A DNA stretch of 64,000 bases, taken from positions 12,343,183-12,407,182 of the forward strand of contig NC_045148.1 in the NCBI RefSeq assembly GCF_008831285.2, in the 5' to 3' direction. The translations under genes were made by a program, and so were the position numbers. Under the pieces are notes generated by a model. It searched no databases and was not told where the DNA came from. It worked only from the letters and a program-made list of their open reading frames with translations. Position 1 is the first letter of the stretch. Every line of letters starts with the position of its first letter. The DNA comes from Nymphaea colorata (taxonomy: Eukaryota; Streptophyta; Magnoliopsida; Nymphaeales; Nymphaeaceae). Below, piece by piece: positions 1-12,440 of this stretch.

Positions 1-2285
1 ATGGTCAACAATGAACATTCATAAGATCAGAAAGAGAAATTTATTTGAGTTGTCCCAATCAAATAGCAAGAACCAAATTTTCTTAATTATATGACTCTAG
101 GTTCGGTCTTCCCAACATATATTGCCTTTCATTTAATAGTTGAACTTTACAGTCCCTCTCACATTCTCTCTCCCTATATATATAAACAAATCATGACCTT
201 ACATGTTAAATAATTTCTGGTTAAAAAGATCCTCAGCTCGAAAAGCAATTGTTGAGCCACGTTTTTTCGACAAAAATTAGTTACAAATAAGCCTTTGTAA
301 TCCAACAATTCATCCATTATTAAACTCATTACCCACTTCATTTGGAACAATGTCCATCCCAAGCCACTAACCAGGTAGATCGAGGTTATGTGGCCAACAT
401 TAGATTCACTTGAATGTGGAAGTAAAATTGTGAAGCTTTGATGTCCAACCTTACCTGCCCTCGATAAATTCGAGCTGAGGTTGGTCTGAAGCCCTTATCA
501 GTGACCCAAGTTAGGTCAGCTTAGTTATCGCGTGGGTTCGACCATCAACTTTAAGTCCGTCCGTCGGGTATCCAGTTTGATGTTCACTTATATTTGTGAC
601 TTTTAACATTTTATAAATCCTTGGCTATAGATATATATGCCGACTGCCGAGTTGAACTCCTACCGGGCTCGAGCCAACATGAGTTTTTTTATCAAACCGA
701 CTCCCGATCCATCACAAACGAAGTTACCCTACTAATCATCATCGTGTATTGGGCCGTTTCCCACCCTCACGTTGCTTCGTCTTTCCCCGACTCCGCTTGC
801 CTCTTCTCATTCAATTGGATGGTGGCCCTCAACCACCGCCTGCCGTGACTTTTTGCATGATCGACCTTCTGGACGAATAGCATTTATAGCCAACAGTACA
901 CCATAAATATGGAGGCTGCAGGGTGTAGTGACAGACCTTTTGCCGTTATGTATGATCATAACATATTATTATAATTATGTCATAGCATCGCATCATGTGC
1001 ATTGTGTTGTATAATGTAGTATAGCATTTTCGCAGTGTTTTCCTTTTCATTCTATTGTTAAATTGTATATTGTAGTAATTTCTTGTACGATGTGTGTGTC
1101 GCCTCACTGTTTCTTTGTATCGTGCCCCTTGAACCGCCATAGTGCAAATTGCACGGTGAATCTCATATGCATGACACCACATTATGGCCATTTATAGATC
1201 ACCGAACATGTCTTCAGGTCCCCACACCCACATGATCCCTCTATTAAATGTACACATAAATCACTCCTTAGTTAAATATGTGGTGATTTAAACTGAACTT
1301 CTTGGCAGATTATGTATATAGCGATTTATGATAATGTTATTGGCAATTCACATACCATTAATCCTCGAGAGGGTTGGCACCAAGGTCCGAGCTAAAAAAA
1401 AAAAATTGTTGTATATGTTAAACTATAGTTTTAAAATTTCAATATGGATAGAAATATAATTTTTCAATAAATTAAATTTTTTAAAATTTACATGTTTTTT
1501 TTTAGATCTTAACTGTGGGAAAGACATGACCCCTACCACTCGAGGTAGGGTCTGGTGGGCAGTCAGTCTCCATTTTAAATGATCAGTACATCAACTCTTT
1601 TTGCTGCAAAAAGGAGACACAGAAATGTAAGTTGAAGAATGGCGTGGGCGGAGTTCGAGATACCAAAAGCAGGCCTTGTAGCCTAGGGAGACAATGAGAG
1701 CTTTGGCCTTCCCCCAGGTGGTGGGAAACCTCGCTCATCCGAAATTTACATATTATTATAGTTGGTTTACATCATTATTATGTTGTTAGAGTATTATATA
1801 TTGATTTACAAGTGCGATTTGCCTTACATTCGACGGTGGTTTACTTAATAATGTTGTTGTGCCGTATAAAATGGTGATTTACTCTTCAACTATATGCTCA
1901 TTTAAATTACACTAGTATATTAGTAATTCCATGGCTATTAGTTTTGGCGACGAGGCTTGTTGCTGCGGAATTTTGGTTATCGCAAACAAACAATAATGGC
2001 ATAAACTCGAGAAACAGCTAAGGTTATGGCCATCGCAAAATATCATAACTGTTGTAGTTGTACTACATTGCATGCGTTAGAAAGACTTTCATGGAAAACA
2101 ACGGCCATCATCTGGTATGGTGGTTTATATATATATCTTACCACTATCTAGTGTGGTGATTTACACTAGTACAATCTTGTATATCGATTTAACTAGAATT
2201 CATGCTGTCCGTAGATTGCTTCAGACAAAGTTAATACAAAACTGAATAAAAAAATTGAAAGAAAAAAAATGTTATGAATAACTAA
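1..2285. other. AT-rich intergenic DNA, no gene recognised
   Basis: No open frame carries a domain I recognise. A less AT-rich patch at 1515-1740 contains a near-perfect 20-nt palindrome at 1531-1550 (7-bp stem ccctacc/ggtaggg) and could be the edge of an old mobile element. Nothing else stands out. Confidence 0.6.
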
Positions 2286-2309
2286 TGTTACAAAAAACAG
2301 AAGCAGACA

Positions 2310-2580
2310 AAGGGTGACGCCGGGCTGAGCCGCCGGCGGGTACCTGGTACCCGGCCCAGTACGGGCCTAGGTTTGGGCCCAGGTCCAACCCCAAAAAAAC
2401 CCTACCTGGGTGCCCGACGGGGGGCTCGATCCGTCCCGATAACTTTTAAATTTTTTATTATTAATAATATATACTTTATTATTCAAAATATTTTTATATT
2501 CATTTTTTTTATATTTTTAAAAATATTTTTTTATTATAACCAAGCCTATCCGGCCGATACCCACCCTCAAAAAGAGAGGA
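2310..2580. repeat. possible TE remnant with GC-rich, partly inverted ends
   Basis: A GC-rich block (2315-2440, with the short palindrome ggtacctggtacc) is followed by an AT-only core and then a second GC-rich block (2541-2575, gcctatccggccgataccc) that resembles the first in inverted form (gggta, ccggcc and tagg/ttgg words). This layout suggests a small TIR-type element, but the ends match poorly and I could not define a target duplication. Confidence 0.25.
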
Positions 2581-2599
2581 CTGAATTCTAGAATTAAAA

Positions 2600-4200
2600 A
2601 TTTTATATTTTATTTTGTCGGCCAATCTGATTCTCATCTGCTTGTTAAGTCGTTAAGTCGGTGAATGTGGTTCCTTGTTTCATTTGCTCAAGTTGGCCAT
2701 TGCAGTTCTCCAGTGGCTCAAGTCGATCGATCTTCTCTTCTTCCGCCCGTGTGGTTCTCCAGTCAACTTATGTGATCTACCAATTAATGCATGTCACTAA
2801 TACTTGGCACAGGAGGTGCATGTCATGCCCTGCAGGACTAAAACCTGGTGATGTGGAGCCACGCCTAGCAGAGTTCAAGAAGAAGCGTGGAAACCAAGAC
2901 TCGATCATCAGGGAGATTAAAACTTAAAAGATGGTTTTCTTTTATCTTTAAATATGGATGGCTTATGAAATGCCGGACAGTATGTTTCCATCTGATCATT
3001 TGGAGACTGTGGTGTAGTTGGAACAAAACTGCATCCATAAGGACTCACAAAACACCAACATATGAAGCTTTAACAGTTTAGAGGACCTGTGTTGATGGTT
3101 TCCACACTGTTCTGAAAAACTCTCTAAATGAATTGAAGGAAATAAACGCTTGGGTGGCCGCTGGGTTGTGGCCAATTTTATCCCATAGCCAGGTGTGCGT
3201 GCATATTGCTACAGGTAATTCCAAGGGCAGTCAGATAGTCATCTACCTTCTTAAATATTGCTATAGGTTATCTCAATATCTCATAAAGTTTTTGTTATTT
3301 ATAAACAATATCTCATACTTACGTTTGGTGTTACCTTATACATTTATCTGTTCGTTATCTCATTAACTCATAAATCTTTTGTTATCTCATAAACATTATC
3401 TAATACTTATTTATTATTTCATACCTATTTGTTATCTCACGTACAAGCACATGCAATGTTTGGACATGAAATCCATCCAGCTTGAGCTCCAACAATCATA
3501 GCATTTGTTTTGAAATTTAAATGCCTCTATCTTTGGGAGGGCTTCAACTCAGAGCCAAGTGGGCGCCACCTTGGCTTCCGCAGACCCCCTTTCTCTCTCC
3601 ACTTTACTGTTGTATTTAGGACTCTTTTATTTTGAATTAATGTTAGCAACCAACAAAACAAGTCTTGACAAGGGTCAGAGCTAAAAAGCAAATTTTCAAA
3701 CGAGTAAAAAGTTTCAAGTGACTATTGAACAAAAATGCAATAAAAACATACTATCGTCTTTATTTTCAAAAGTAACTGGCTTTCTGCCCTTCCCCTTACT
3801 CATCAACCGCCCAAAAATTTCTCAACTAATTATTTTTCTAGTTTATCAAACATGCCTTGATTTTTTGAAGAAGATGAAGCTCCCTCCATTCCACTTTCTC
3901 GGAGACAACATAATTTTCCGTAAAGATTTGTCCTCCAAATCTGGAAGTGTAATCAAACACTGCCCTAATGTGTTTAGGGTATCCCTCACATTAGCAAAAG
4001 AAGATAACTCGTCTGACGCCATGACGACACTATGTAGGAGCACCTACGCTCAAACCATGTGTGTTTTTCCCCTCCATGGCTGCCAAACAGCAGAATGAAA
4101 GCCAACTAAGCAAAGGATAATAACAACTCTTCCATACAAATTTCCATTGTTGTGTTCAACAATATGCACAGGATTTCAATGTATCTCAACTTATAGAATA
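2600..4200. other. intergenic DNA, no gene recognised
   Basis: Several short open frames occur (for example 2661-2927 and 3718-4098, plus strand) but none shows a domain, a convincing start context or a splice pattern. 3240-3450 contains imprecise direct repeats of the words gttatctcat and tctcataaac at irregular spacing, which look like slippage products. Confidence 0.5.
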
Positions 4201-4202
4201 AT

Positions 4203-4301
<99 letters not shown>

Positions 4302-4302
4302 G
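4203..4302. repeat. compound microsatellite (CA)n-(TA)n-(GA)n
   Basis: About 100 bp of continuous dinucleotide repeats that switch from CA to TA to GA. Directly visible and likely polymorphic in length. Confidence 0.95.
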
Positions 4303-4344
4303 ATGATGGTCCTATATGCATGATAAAAGTAATTAAAATCATAA

Positions 4345-4535
4345 TTTTGAGGAACACTTATTCAAAAACCATTCTTAAAGTCTTATTAGGAAAAATCAAG
4401 GCCATTCCTAAAAGTATTTAGGAACATTACTTTTAGGAACAAATTAGGAACAATCACCCATTATTTTTAAAGCAGTGACCAATACATTTAGGAACAGTTT
4501 CTGATTGTTTTTAAAAGTACTTTTTGTTGTTGGGA
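4345..4535. repeat. cluster of TTAGGAAC-type words
   Basis: The word (t)taggaac or a close variant recurs at least five times in under 200 bp (around 4350, 4387, 4420, 4434, 4446 and 4489), partly in both orientations with ttgggaac near 4534. Such clusters are typical of the subterminal regions of DNA transposons, including CACTA types. No CACTA terminus was found, so the superfamily is a guess. Confidence 0.35.
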
Positions 4536-4904
4536 ACATATTGCACATCCCCCTTGCATTACTCATGCACCAACAAGTTCTTCTTATCTTGTTCTCAAGG
4601 TTCAATTGCAGGTTGCTTAATTTGCAAGTGGATAATATAATACAAATCTCATTTTGCATTTGTAAATGAAAAAAAAAGTGTAGACCGAACAAGTTGATTG
4701 TGCCAAAGTGATTATGTGTGGGAGACTGACCTACACAAATCTGATGGCGATATCGTACAACTGCACACATGTATAAACAAAAATCTTGAGTGACATGCGA
4801 GGAAAAATTCGTAGAATTGGATTAAAATGAATTTGAAAAGTGACAATATAAACTAAAGAAGTAACATGGACAGATGATTGGCTTGTTGTGAAACAAGTTA
4901 AGTG

Positions 4905-5740
4905 TAATTTTATGAAAGTGCATCATTTCATTGAACCATGTGAGCACATTTAACTTACTATATACATTGCGAATCATGACTTGTTTTTGTAGTACAACTA
5001 TGAAATGCTGAAACCCTAATTCAATCCTCATGGGCAGGTGAATTGTGATACATAAGTTTGTAATGTGTAAATCAGCGTCATTTTAGGACCAATTTAATCA
5101 CTAGTGCATGCTCTAAAAGTTGCATAATCTAATTGTGCCTGCATTTGCCTCAGGTCTTATTCATTTGTCACCAGTGGTGGAGCCAGAAAAATTTTTCAAA
5201 AGGGGTGGCACTCTTCATAGATTTTCATATCTGAATGCACACTTATCTACATAACAAATTAAATATTTAAAAATGTCAATTGAAAATAAAATAAAATAAA
5301 GACCTTGAGGGGAGTCCATATGTGGCTCCAACCCTGCTTCTTCAAATTCATACTCTGTTGCCAGTGGTTTGCAACCGCATAAAATGGTTGCAGTAAAATT
5401 ATGTGATGACTGAAGTGTTGTTTGGCTTTCTTGCATAATTCCGACTATATCATCTCAATTACATGCATGAAAACTTGGAAAAAGTTCAAATAGATGGGCA
5501 CAATTGGACATATTTGTGAAGTTACTATTAGAATAAACCATGTGAAATTTATTTTGCATGTTACAAATCACGACTTTTGTTGGCATTCAATGAGGAAAGC
5601 CTCCCTCAAACTTAATAAGTAGGTGAAGTTTGACACACAAGTTTGTGACGTGCGCATCAACCTCATTTGAGGAGCGACCTAATCACCGATGCATGCTATG
5701 ACAATTGTGTCATAACCTCATTTTATGTACCTTCATTCGT
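4905..5740. repeat. ancient direct duplication (two diverged copies)
   Basis: 4905-5140 and 5520-5740 share the same order of words: accatgtgag/accatgtgaa, aatcatgactt/aatcacgactt, acataagtttgtaatgtg/cacaagtttgtgacgtg, and aatcactagtgcatgct/aatcaccgatgcatgct. The copies are about 600 bp apart and clearly diverged. The interval between them (about 5170-5450) begins with gtggagccagaaaaattt, a terminus-like word also seen near 6147. Confidence 0.5.
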
Positions 5741-5856
5741 CGCCAACTTCTTTTTTGCATGAATGAAGATTGACTTGCCCTTTGGCTTAATTTCATAATT
5801 GCAAAACAACTTGAATTAGGACCTGCCTTTGCATTTAGTTTTTATTTATCAACATG

Positions 5857-5857
<1 letters not shown>

Positions 5858-5892
<35 letters not shown>
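5858..5892. repeat. (AT)n microsatellite
   Basis: An uninterrupted AT dinucleotide run of about 34 bp. Confidence 0.95.
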
Positions 5893-5894
<2 letters not shown>

Positions 5895-7890
5895 TTTTCC
5901 TTGAGAAAATGTGTAACAAAGTTTTTCCACATTTTATGTTGTATTGATACTGTCATCTTCCACCCTCTCCCAAGTGGAATGAGATATTCGAGCATGCAGT
6001 TGCTACTTGAATGTAGGGAAACCCATTTCTCCCCAATACAATCCCTCGGCACTATTTCATGTAATTTCTACTCTTAGAAGATGCATCCTTTGTTGATGTT
6101 ATCGTGATGAGAATGATTTGCTTTCGCCACTCGGTGCATACAAGTAGGGGCGGAGCTAGGATTTTTTAGAGAGACAGATAGACAGTCCAACTTCTGAATC
6201 CGGGTAAGGCCAACTAAATTCAAATCTAAAAAATACATGGTACAATTAAAAAATTTTATTTTTTTCAATTTAATTTTTTTTTCCATTAGCCGGGGTGGGA
6301 GCCTAAGCGCCCTACCTTACAAGATATATAAGCCAAAAATAAAACAACATATAAGAGTCGTAGTATTCTGTAAATTATTTAAGAAAGAAATGTCTTCTTC
6401 AATATTTTATTTTTATTTTTTTCGGTTTCGTGTTTTCCAATACAAAAATTTCTAAGCATTTTGATAGTTAATCTTACTTACACGTAAAAAAAAATTAGTC
6501 AAACTCGTGCCGTGGTGGTTACGGCATGCAGGGGGAAGCTGACGTTCAACGCTGACAACTTTGGCAACTGGGTAGTTGAGCGTTGACTATCGCCATAGTG
6601 GGACGGGAAAGATAGGGATGCGGACGTTGGGGGTGGAGCCAGGGCCGGTGAGATTACCTATATCATCGTCACTCAGTCAAACGACAGGAAGCTTCCTTTA
6701 ATCCGGACAAATTAAGTTAGGCCGGTCGCCAAGGGACTAAAAAATAATAAGAGGGGATTCAATTCAATCTGCCCTTAGAACAAGTCCAACGTGCAAGCAG
6801 CTTTCAAACGAACCCTAATCTGCTTTCTGTTGTCTCGATGCATTCGGAAGGACTATAACCGTGTCGTCTACCCAAACATTAAGCCTGGGAAGGAAGTAGG
6901 ATACAAGGACGGGAGATTGACTCTCACCGAGGGCCGACATATTTTTCAAAATAGTCACAAGGGGCGAAATATGATTTCCAAAATTCGTAACAAGCATATT
7001 TCTTAAATTTCGGAATCTTGACGCCTCCGCACCCGAACATGCAAATACCAATTGAATCTAAATTGGTATACAATCTTCAAGTTAATTCAGTCTAAATCTA
7101 GGGATGGATCAAATTTGAGGATGTACCAATTACCATATCGGACTTTTTAGGTACGTTTGAGATATCTAGATTTAAATTCAGATGTGAATGCTAATGAACC
7201 ATATACAGACCATATCCAAATGTGACTTTAAGTCCTAGATCTGGATCCGATATTCCAAATTTGACTTTTAAATTCAAGCCTTTTTCCTCCCAGTCATGCT
7301 TGGCTTTATGTCTTTTCTGCAGTGTAATAAGTGATCTGTTTTTCCAGTTAGCAGTTTACCTGCTTTAATTATTCTTTAATCCGTTGATCCAGGTTACAGG
7401 GTTCGGATTTAGTTTTTTTTTTCTATTCTTGGAATAGGCTAGCCAGCTAAGGCTGTTTTGATTTCATGCATTAGTGTAGCATCTTCTTTTAATGGTTTGA
7501 TTGTTCAACTTTTATTGCCTCTAAATAAAAGTCATCAAAGTATGATGTTCAATGGACGACAAGAAATTTAAATTGCCTCAAGAATGTAATGCCATGTGCT
7601 TATATATGAAAAAGGAATTGGATTAGTTTTGTCTATATATAATTTAAATACCTATGTTGGAAGATGAGGGCCTTGTTCCACGATATCAGCTCTTGGCCAA
7701 TTAAGGATTCAAGGGCAGATATTCTTTTCCCCCAGAATCATGGCTGTGGATAAGAAGTGATAAGGCTAGAAAGATGGCAGCAGTAACCTGAACATGGATG
7801 AGATTTCATTTCATCAAGTATTACCCCTATACATCATGTGTGGAACTAAAACACCAGACTCAGCTTCAGCAACCTCATCCATTCTTTGAG
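5892..7890. other. intergenic DNA, no gene recognised
   Basis: The stretch around 6147-6300 starts with aggggcggagctaggatttt, a word resembling the one at 5176 (gtggagccagaaaaattt), and runs through an AT-rich part into ccggggtggg. This may be a small repeated element. 6500-6660 is a GC-richer island without an open frame. 7100-7270 has repeats of words such as ggatcc and ccaaat. No gene is supported. Confidence 0.5.
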
Positions 7891-7929
7891 AGTCAAAGCT
7901 GTGTGAGTTTTAGGAGCAACCAAATCATA

Positions 7930-8075
7930 ATAATATGTGGGTTGCACCTGTGTCCACCATTGCCGTCGTGGACTTTTTGAGGAGTTGGAGTGCTCCCATA
8001 TGTGGGCCTTCAACCTCTTTACCCTGCACAGCATAAGCTGATTGTTTTGAAGGGCTGGCCTAGCTGCTCCCAACA
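7930..8075 (-). pseudogene. Ty3/gypsy gag-protease junction remnant
   Basis: One minus-strand frame reads about 45 codons ending in KKSTTAMVDTGATHILL. The core MVDTGATH is the active-site signature (DTG, codons near 7941-7954) of plant retroelement aspartic proteases, and the preceding text (VEGPHMGALQLL) resembles the linker seen upstream of protease in gypsy polyproteins. A stop follows soon after ILL, and upstream the frame closes near 8065. It is therefore a short, dead fragment. No LTR or other pol domain is adjacent. The DTG motif alone is short, so this rests on motif plus linker. Confidence 0.5.
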
Positions 8076-8389
8076 TTTGGGCATTTGAAGTGCTGGAAAA
8101 GGGTGTGGATCTAAGACACTTGAGAATGCCCAGATTCGTAACGTTCACTTGAGCTTCTTCCCTATGTACAAAAGATGGAAAGTATCAGGAAAGAAAAAAC
8201 AAATTAAGTTCTTGATAGTGGTTGAAAATAACCCAAATTACATATCGACAAGACTGAGGCAACAGCTCCCCTCAAATTTAGAGAATGTGCCAAAATGGGC
8301 AGTGAACCGCAGCAAGTCTCGCCATCAATTCCTTTTCCTTGTTTACTTTTTTCCATGTAATAAAATTGAAATGTAATAGAATGATCAAA

Positions 8390-9500
8390 GATAAAAGTTT
8401 TATCTGAAACAATACTAGTAGCTCCATTGTTTCTTGGTCAAGAGAACCCTTTCGCTAAAGCATGGTAAATACAACGGATCGGGGTTAGGCATAAACTAAA
8501 CAGAGATGAATTCTAATGTTGACTTTAGAAACAATTCGGGTTCTATTTCCTACCAAATACACAAATTTCCTTTTCTTTTTGTTCTAAAACATTTTTTGGG
8601 ACACAGGAATTGAACCATGCTGTTTCCAAACTGCTTTTCAAAAACATTTCAAAGATTGATCGTCTTGCTTACACCTAAATTGAGTCTAAACCTTTTTTTT
8701 TTTTAACTTCTTCAACCATTTTTAGTCATGCCCCACTGTTTTCTAATAATGATTGAACAAATTATTGCAAAATGATTTTAAGGAAAAACTGAGTGTGTCC
8801 CGATTATCTCAACTATTTTGATATCCAGAGTCCAATTTCGTTGTCCTGAACTCTGGATCCACATTTACGATCCACAATCCTATAAAGTTTCTCTGCCCAA
8901 GCTATATTTCTGGATTTGGATCTCATTGTTGAAATTTCCAACCATTGGTATTTGGTAATATTTGGTGTCTCTAATATCCTGGGTACAAACTTCCCAATCC
9001 AAATAATTTACTATTCATAATTCAAATTATTTTGAAATTTGGATCCAGATCCTATCAAGCCATAGGTCATCTCATATCCAGATTAATGATCCATTTTTTC
9101 ATGATTTTCAACTGACTTCCAATATGTGCAAATGATTTTCTAAGTCATAGTTTAATTCTGAAGGATTTTCACGTCAAAATCCAAAATTTTGGATATCTAT
9201 CCATCCATTTCAATGGATTTTCAAACTAAGATTCAAAATTATTTTTAGGTTGCAATTTTCAAGTACTTGATAATCAATTCAAAAAATCTCAAGTTTTGAG
9301 ATCATTTCCAAATTGATTTCCAGAAAATTTCATTAATTTTTAGTTAATCAAGATCAAGGGTTTTTAAAATGAATTTAATCAAATTTTGGATGCCTTTAAA
9401 TCAATTTTCAAAGATTTTGAAAGTCAATTTCAAAGATTTAGAACCAAACCAGATGGTATCTTCAAGCGAAATTGAAAGCAATTTCGAAAGTTTATTCTAA
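8390..9500. repeat. degenerate low-complexity DNA with GGATCC/AAATTT words
   Basis: From about 8800 the sequence is dominated by recurring words such as ccagatt, ggatcc, aaatttt and ttcaaa, without a stable period. The same style recurs at 12440-14040, 60420-60530 and 61200-62060. No gene is seen. Confidence 0.45.
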
Positions 9501-9904
9501 ATTTTAATTTGCAAAATTTCTGAAATCTCCTATTCTGTCCCTTTCATTTCTTTTCTTCATTTTCTCCCCCGTTTCTTTCTTCCGTCCCATGATCTCCCTC
9601 CCAGTTTCCCTTCTCATTTTCTTCCTCTCCACGATTTATGGGTTTTTCTGTATTGATCATCGAGAGGGGAGGATGAGGAAGAAGCAACATACACTTCAAA
9701 ACACTTCCATGGCACTTGCGGAAGTTGATGCAGTCTGGTTCCGATCTTGGACCTCTGGAGATGGCGTAGCTTCTGTCATCATCTTACTCGTAACGGTGAG
9801 GCATTATTCTGCTTCCGTTTGCTCGAAACGTGGATTGTAGCCATTTAGAAGGTCCACTATGAGTCATCCATCATCCCACAAGATTCTGTTTGTGGGGTGA
9901 TTTT

Positions 9905-10078
9905 ATGGCAAGCATATGCGGTGGTGATGAGCATGTGAAACGAAGAAAGAAAAGGATGAAGCATCTGTCGATAGAAGATGCTGAAGATTCGTTCTCTACC
10001 CTGCTCGAGCACGCAGCTAACAACGACATCAATGCCTTCAAGTTCACCTTCGAGAATGATCTGTCCAATATCTACATC
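9905..10078 (+). pseudogene. N-terminal fragment of a CCCH tandem zinc-finger protein gene
   Basis: The frame from ATG 9905 reads MASICGGDEHVKRRKKRMKH and continues with EDSFSTLLEHAANNDINAFK up to about NDLSNI. This order (an MC-G-type start, a basic stretch, then E-D-S-F-x-x-L-L-E-x-A-A-N-N-D-x-x-x-F-K) is what I know from the N-terminus of plant RR-type tandem CCCH zinc-finger proteins, where it leads into ankyrin repeats and two CCCH fingers. Here the similarity stops at about residue 58 and the next codons are unrelated and proline/serine-rich, so ankyrin and zinc-finger parts are missing. The family's genes are usually intronless, so the break is more likely truncation or capture than a splice site. 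Recognition is from memory of the family and needs a protein search. Confidence 0.5.
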
Positions 10079-10369
10079 CCCCGACCCCTTTCGTCACCAT
10101 ATCCACCAGCTACCTCTCTCTCCGATCGATTCACCAGGACTTGCCAGTAGCCATCAACACCTTCACTGCTGGTGTTGAACCTAGCATAAATCGGTATCAT
10201 ATGAAGATCTCTCTCCATCATTCCATTGATTCCATCAGCGCTCACGATAGAGCTTTCTCCTTGTCCATCGTCTCCAGCGACTGTCATGCCCGGTTTCATG
10301 CATGCCATCACCATTTGTTCCTCTTTTTATCCATTCCTTTTGCCCTGTCCGCTTCAGTCTCATCCATCT

Positions 10370-10612
10370 TCTAAGCCCCATTTCCATCTCCATCTACTGC
10401 CAAATTCTTCTCAAACCTTCCCAATCCGTCCCATTTGGGAGGGATTGATCCTTTCTTTTTCCTCCTTTTCCTTTCCTTCCCCTCCCAACCAAACACACTT
10501 TGCCCCTCTTCTTTCTTTCCCTCCTCTTTAATTAGCCAACCAAACCAAACAAAGGAGGGATTGCTCAATCCCTCCATTTCCTTCCCTTTCCCTCCAACCA
10601 AACAAGCCCTAA
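10370..10612. mobile_element. CT-rich MITE-like block with one recognisable terminus
   Basis: The right end reads ccaaccaaacaagccctaa. Its complement starts ttagggcttgtttggttgg, typical of PIF/Tourist or hAT MITE termini in plants, and taa would suit a PIF-type target site. Inside, gggagggattgatcc and ggagggattgctcaatccc give further inverted words. No matching left terminus is evident, so the element is probably truncated or nested. Confidence 0.4.
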
Positions 10613-12440
10613 GTCCATTCTCATTCACAATCATTTTTCAGAGTCATCAGTTAACCCTCGTTTTTTTATTTCATTCCATCAGCCATCATCGTGCAATCTT
10701 CTTTTGGTCGTATAGCAGCACGCTAGTACTACTTCACCTCCCGCCAGTTCCTCGCTGCTCCACTGCTTGATTTGTGGCTGCTCACAGCTGTCGAGAACCG
10801 TTGCTGGCTCTACTCATCCACCGCATTCTCCTCCTTCATCCCTTTTCCTCTTTCTTCTCTCTCTTCCCCTCTACCCTTCCAATCTTCTTCTTCCCTTCAG
10901 TATTCTTTCCCCTTTCCTATCCTGTATTTTCAGTCGCCTCCTCTTGTTTTTCACCGGAGGATTTCTCCATGGTTGCACATATTGATATGCTTGAAGCGTC
11001 ACCACCATGAAGATGTCCACGGCCTCTTATTCGACCACCCACACCATTTCAATCAGTTCCACTAGTCTGCTTCATCGTATTTAACCCTCCGTTGTCATCA
11101 GCCAACACCCAGCATATCAGTGTCCCGTTCATCTACCAACCATCAACGACACTAGCCACAGTAACTTGCTTCCCCTGTTTCAGTCACTCATTGCCAAGTG
11201 CCAACCAACGATCCCCTTTTCGCCAACATCCAGCCTTCTCCAGGCCAGAATAATCCCATTCAGTCGTCCGGAATCCGATGCCTGAACCCTTCGTTGTCAT
11301 CATTTCTTCATGTGATGGTTTCTTCGGTCTATAATTTTTTATTTCATTTCATGAACATTAGGGTGCATATGTCTACTGGTTTGTTCCTCTTTTTAAATTG
11401 GAATTATGTACATCTGGTTCTTCACAATTTGTTATGTGCATCATAGTTCAATTTTCCACGAAGCTCTTTGTTCAAAATTGTGGTTTACATCAATTTGGTT
11501 TCATTCTCGTCGTTATTTTCATTTCTTGTCATTCAATTTTTGTTGTGGCATAGATGTCTACAATGGGTAATCCCCCTTTTTTGCGACAGTTTTAAGCATT
11601 TTGTTATTGGATTACAAAGCTAATACTACCTATTTGTGCACTTTTCCTGCCACACTTAATGACTTGTTTTCAACAAATAAATCATTAGAATATTCATTCG
11701 ATGCTTACTTCTTGCTGCATATGTATTTCCACTTGTAACCTGTTTTTATCTCATCAATAATTGTTTAAACTGTTACGTGTATGCACATATTTTTATTCAT
11801 AGTTTACTTTCAATCATGTGTGCAGGCTATCCAATTTTCTACTATCTATTCTTCAAGGTCTTGCTTACAAAGTCTTCTCAATCTAGAATACGTGATCATC
11901 CATATTGTTGAAAGTTATCATATCGCATAGGTTTTAATATTGCATTGCTTCATGATTCTTTAATTGGCATTAAAAGCGTGAGTAGCGTTGTTTGCATGTG
12001 TCGTTCTTGTGTGGATCTGTCACTTTCGAATGGTTGGCGTTGGCTTCTCTCCCCCAGACGGCTATAGGAATATGTTGTTAGATCGTGCATGAATGTGTAT
12101 AGTACGTGCAATGTGGCTGGGCATATGCACACTCGAGCAAGATTTGGGGGAAATTTTGGGTAATTTATAGTGGGGATATTGTGCTGGGGTCCTTCCCAGC
12201 TGGGTATAGTGGTTTGTAATTCTTCAATAGTAATTCATTCATTCGATTATATTTCTATTTGAATGTGCGGATGAAAAACCCAAATCCCATTTGAATGAAT
12301 CATTGACATACCACTTAATGTGCCTAGCCAAGTGAATGTCGAGTGTCTGGCCTCTCGAGGATTATTGCTTGTGTGATCAAAGTAGACAAATGGCCAAGTT
12401 GTTCTCTTGAAATGCCTCTTTGGCTCGAGGCTCACTCCTT
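10613..12440. other. intergenic, CT-rich then AT-rich; no gene recognised
   Basis: 10640-11100 is pyrimidine-rich and yields overlapping Ser/Pro/Leu/Phe-rich open frames in several frames, the signature of composition rather than coding. 11100-12440 has ordinary AT-rich intergenic sequence with no domain. Confidence 0.5.

Noticed and set aside
1515-1740. Possible tRNA-derived SINE (gttcgagatacc resembles a B box)
   Set aside because: No matching A box at suitable spacing, no poly-A or poly-T tail and no target duplication.
2661-3366. Plus-strand frames with coding-like text (LKPGDVEPRLAEFKKKRGN; LNELKEINAWVAAGLWPIL)
   Set aside because: Tempting, but short, in different frames, without splice support and without a family I recognise.
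3718-4098. 126-codon plus-strand frame
   Set aside because: Composition-driven. Overlaps an antisense frame and has no motif.
10226-11065. Several overlapping Ser/Pro/Leu-rich frames
   Set aside because: All arise from pyrimidine-rich composition. No domain, and frames are open together on the same strand.
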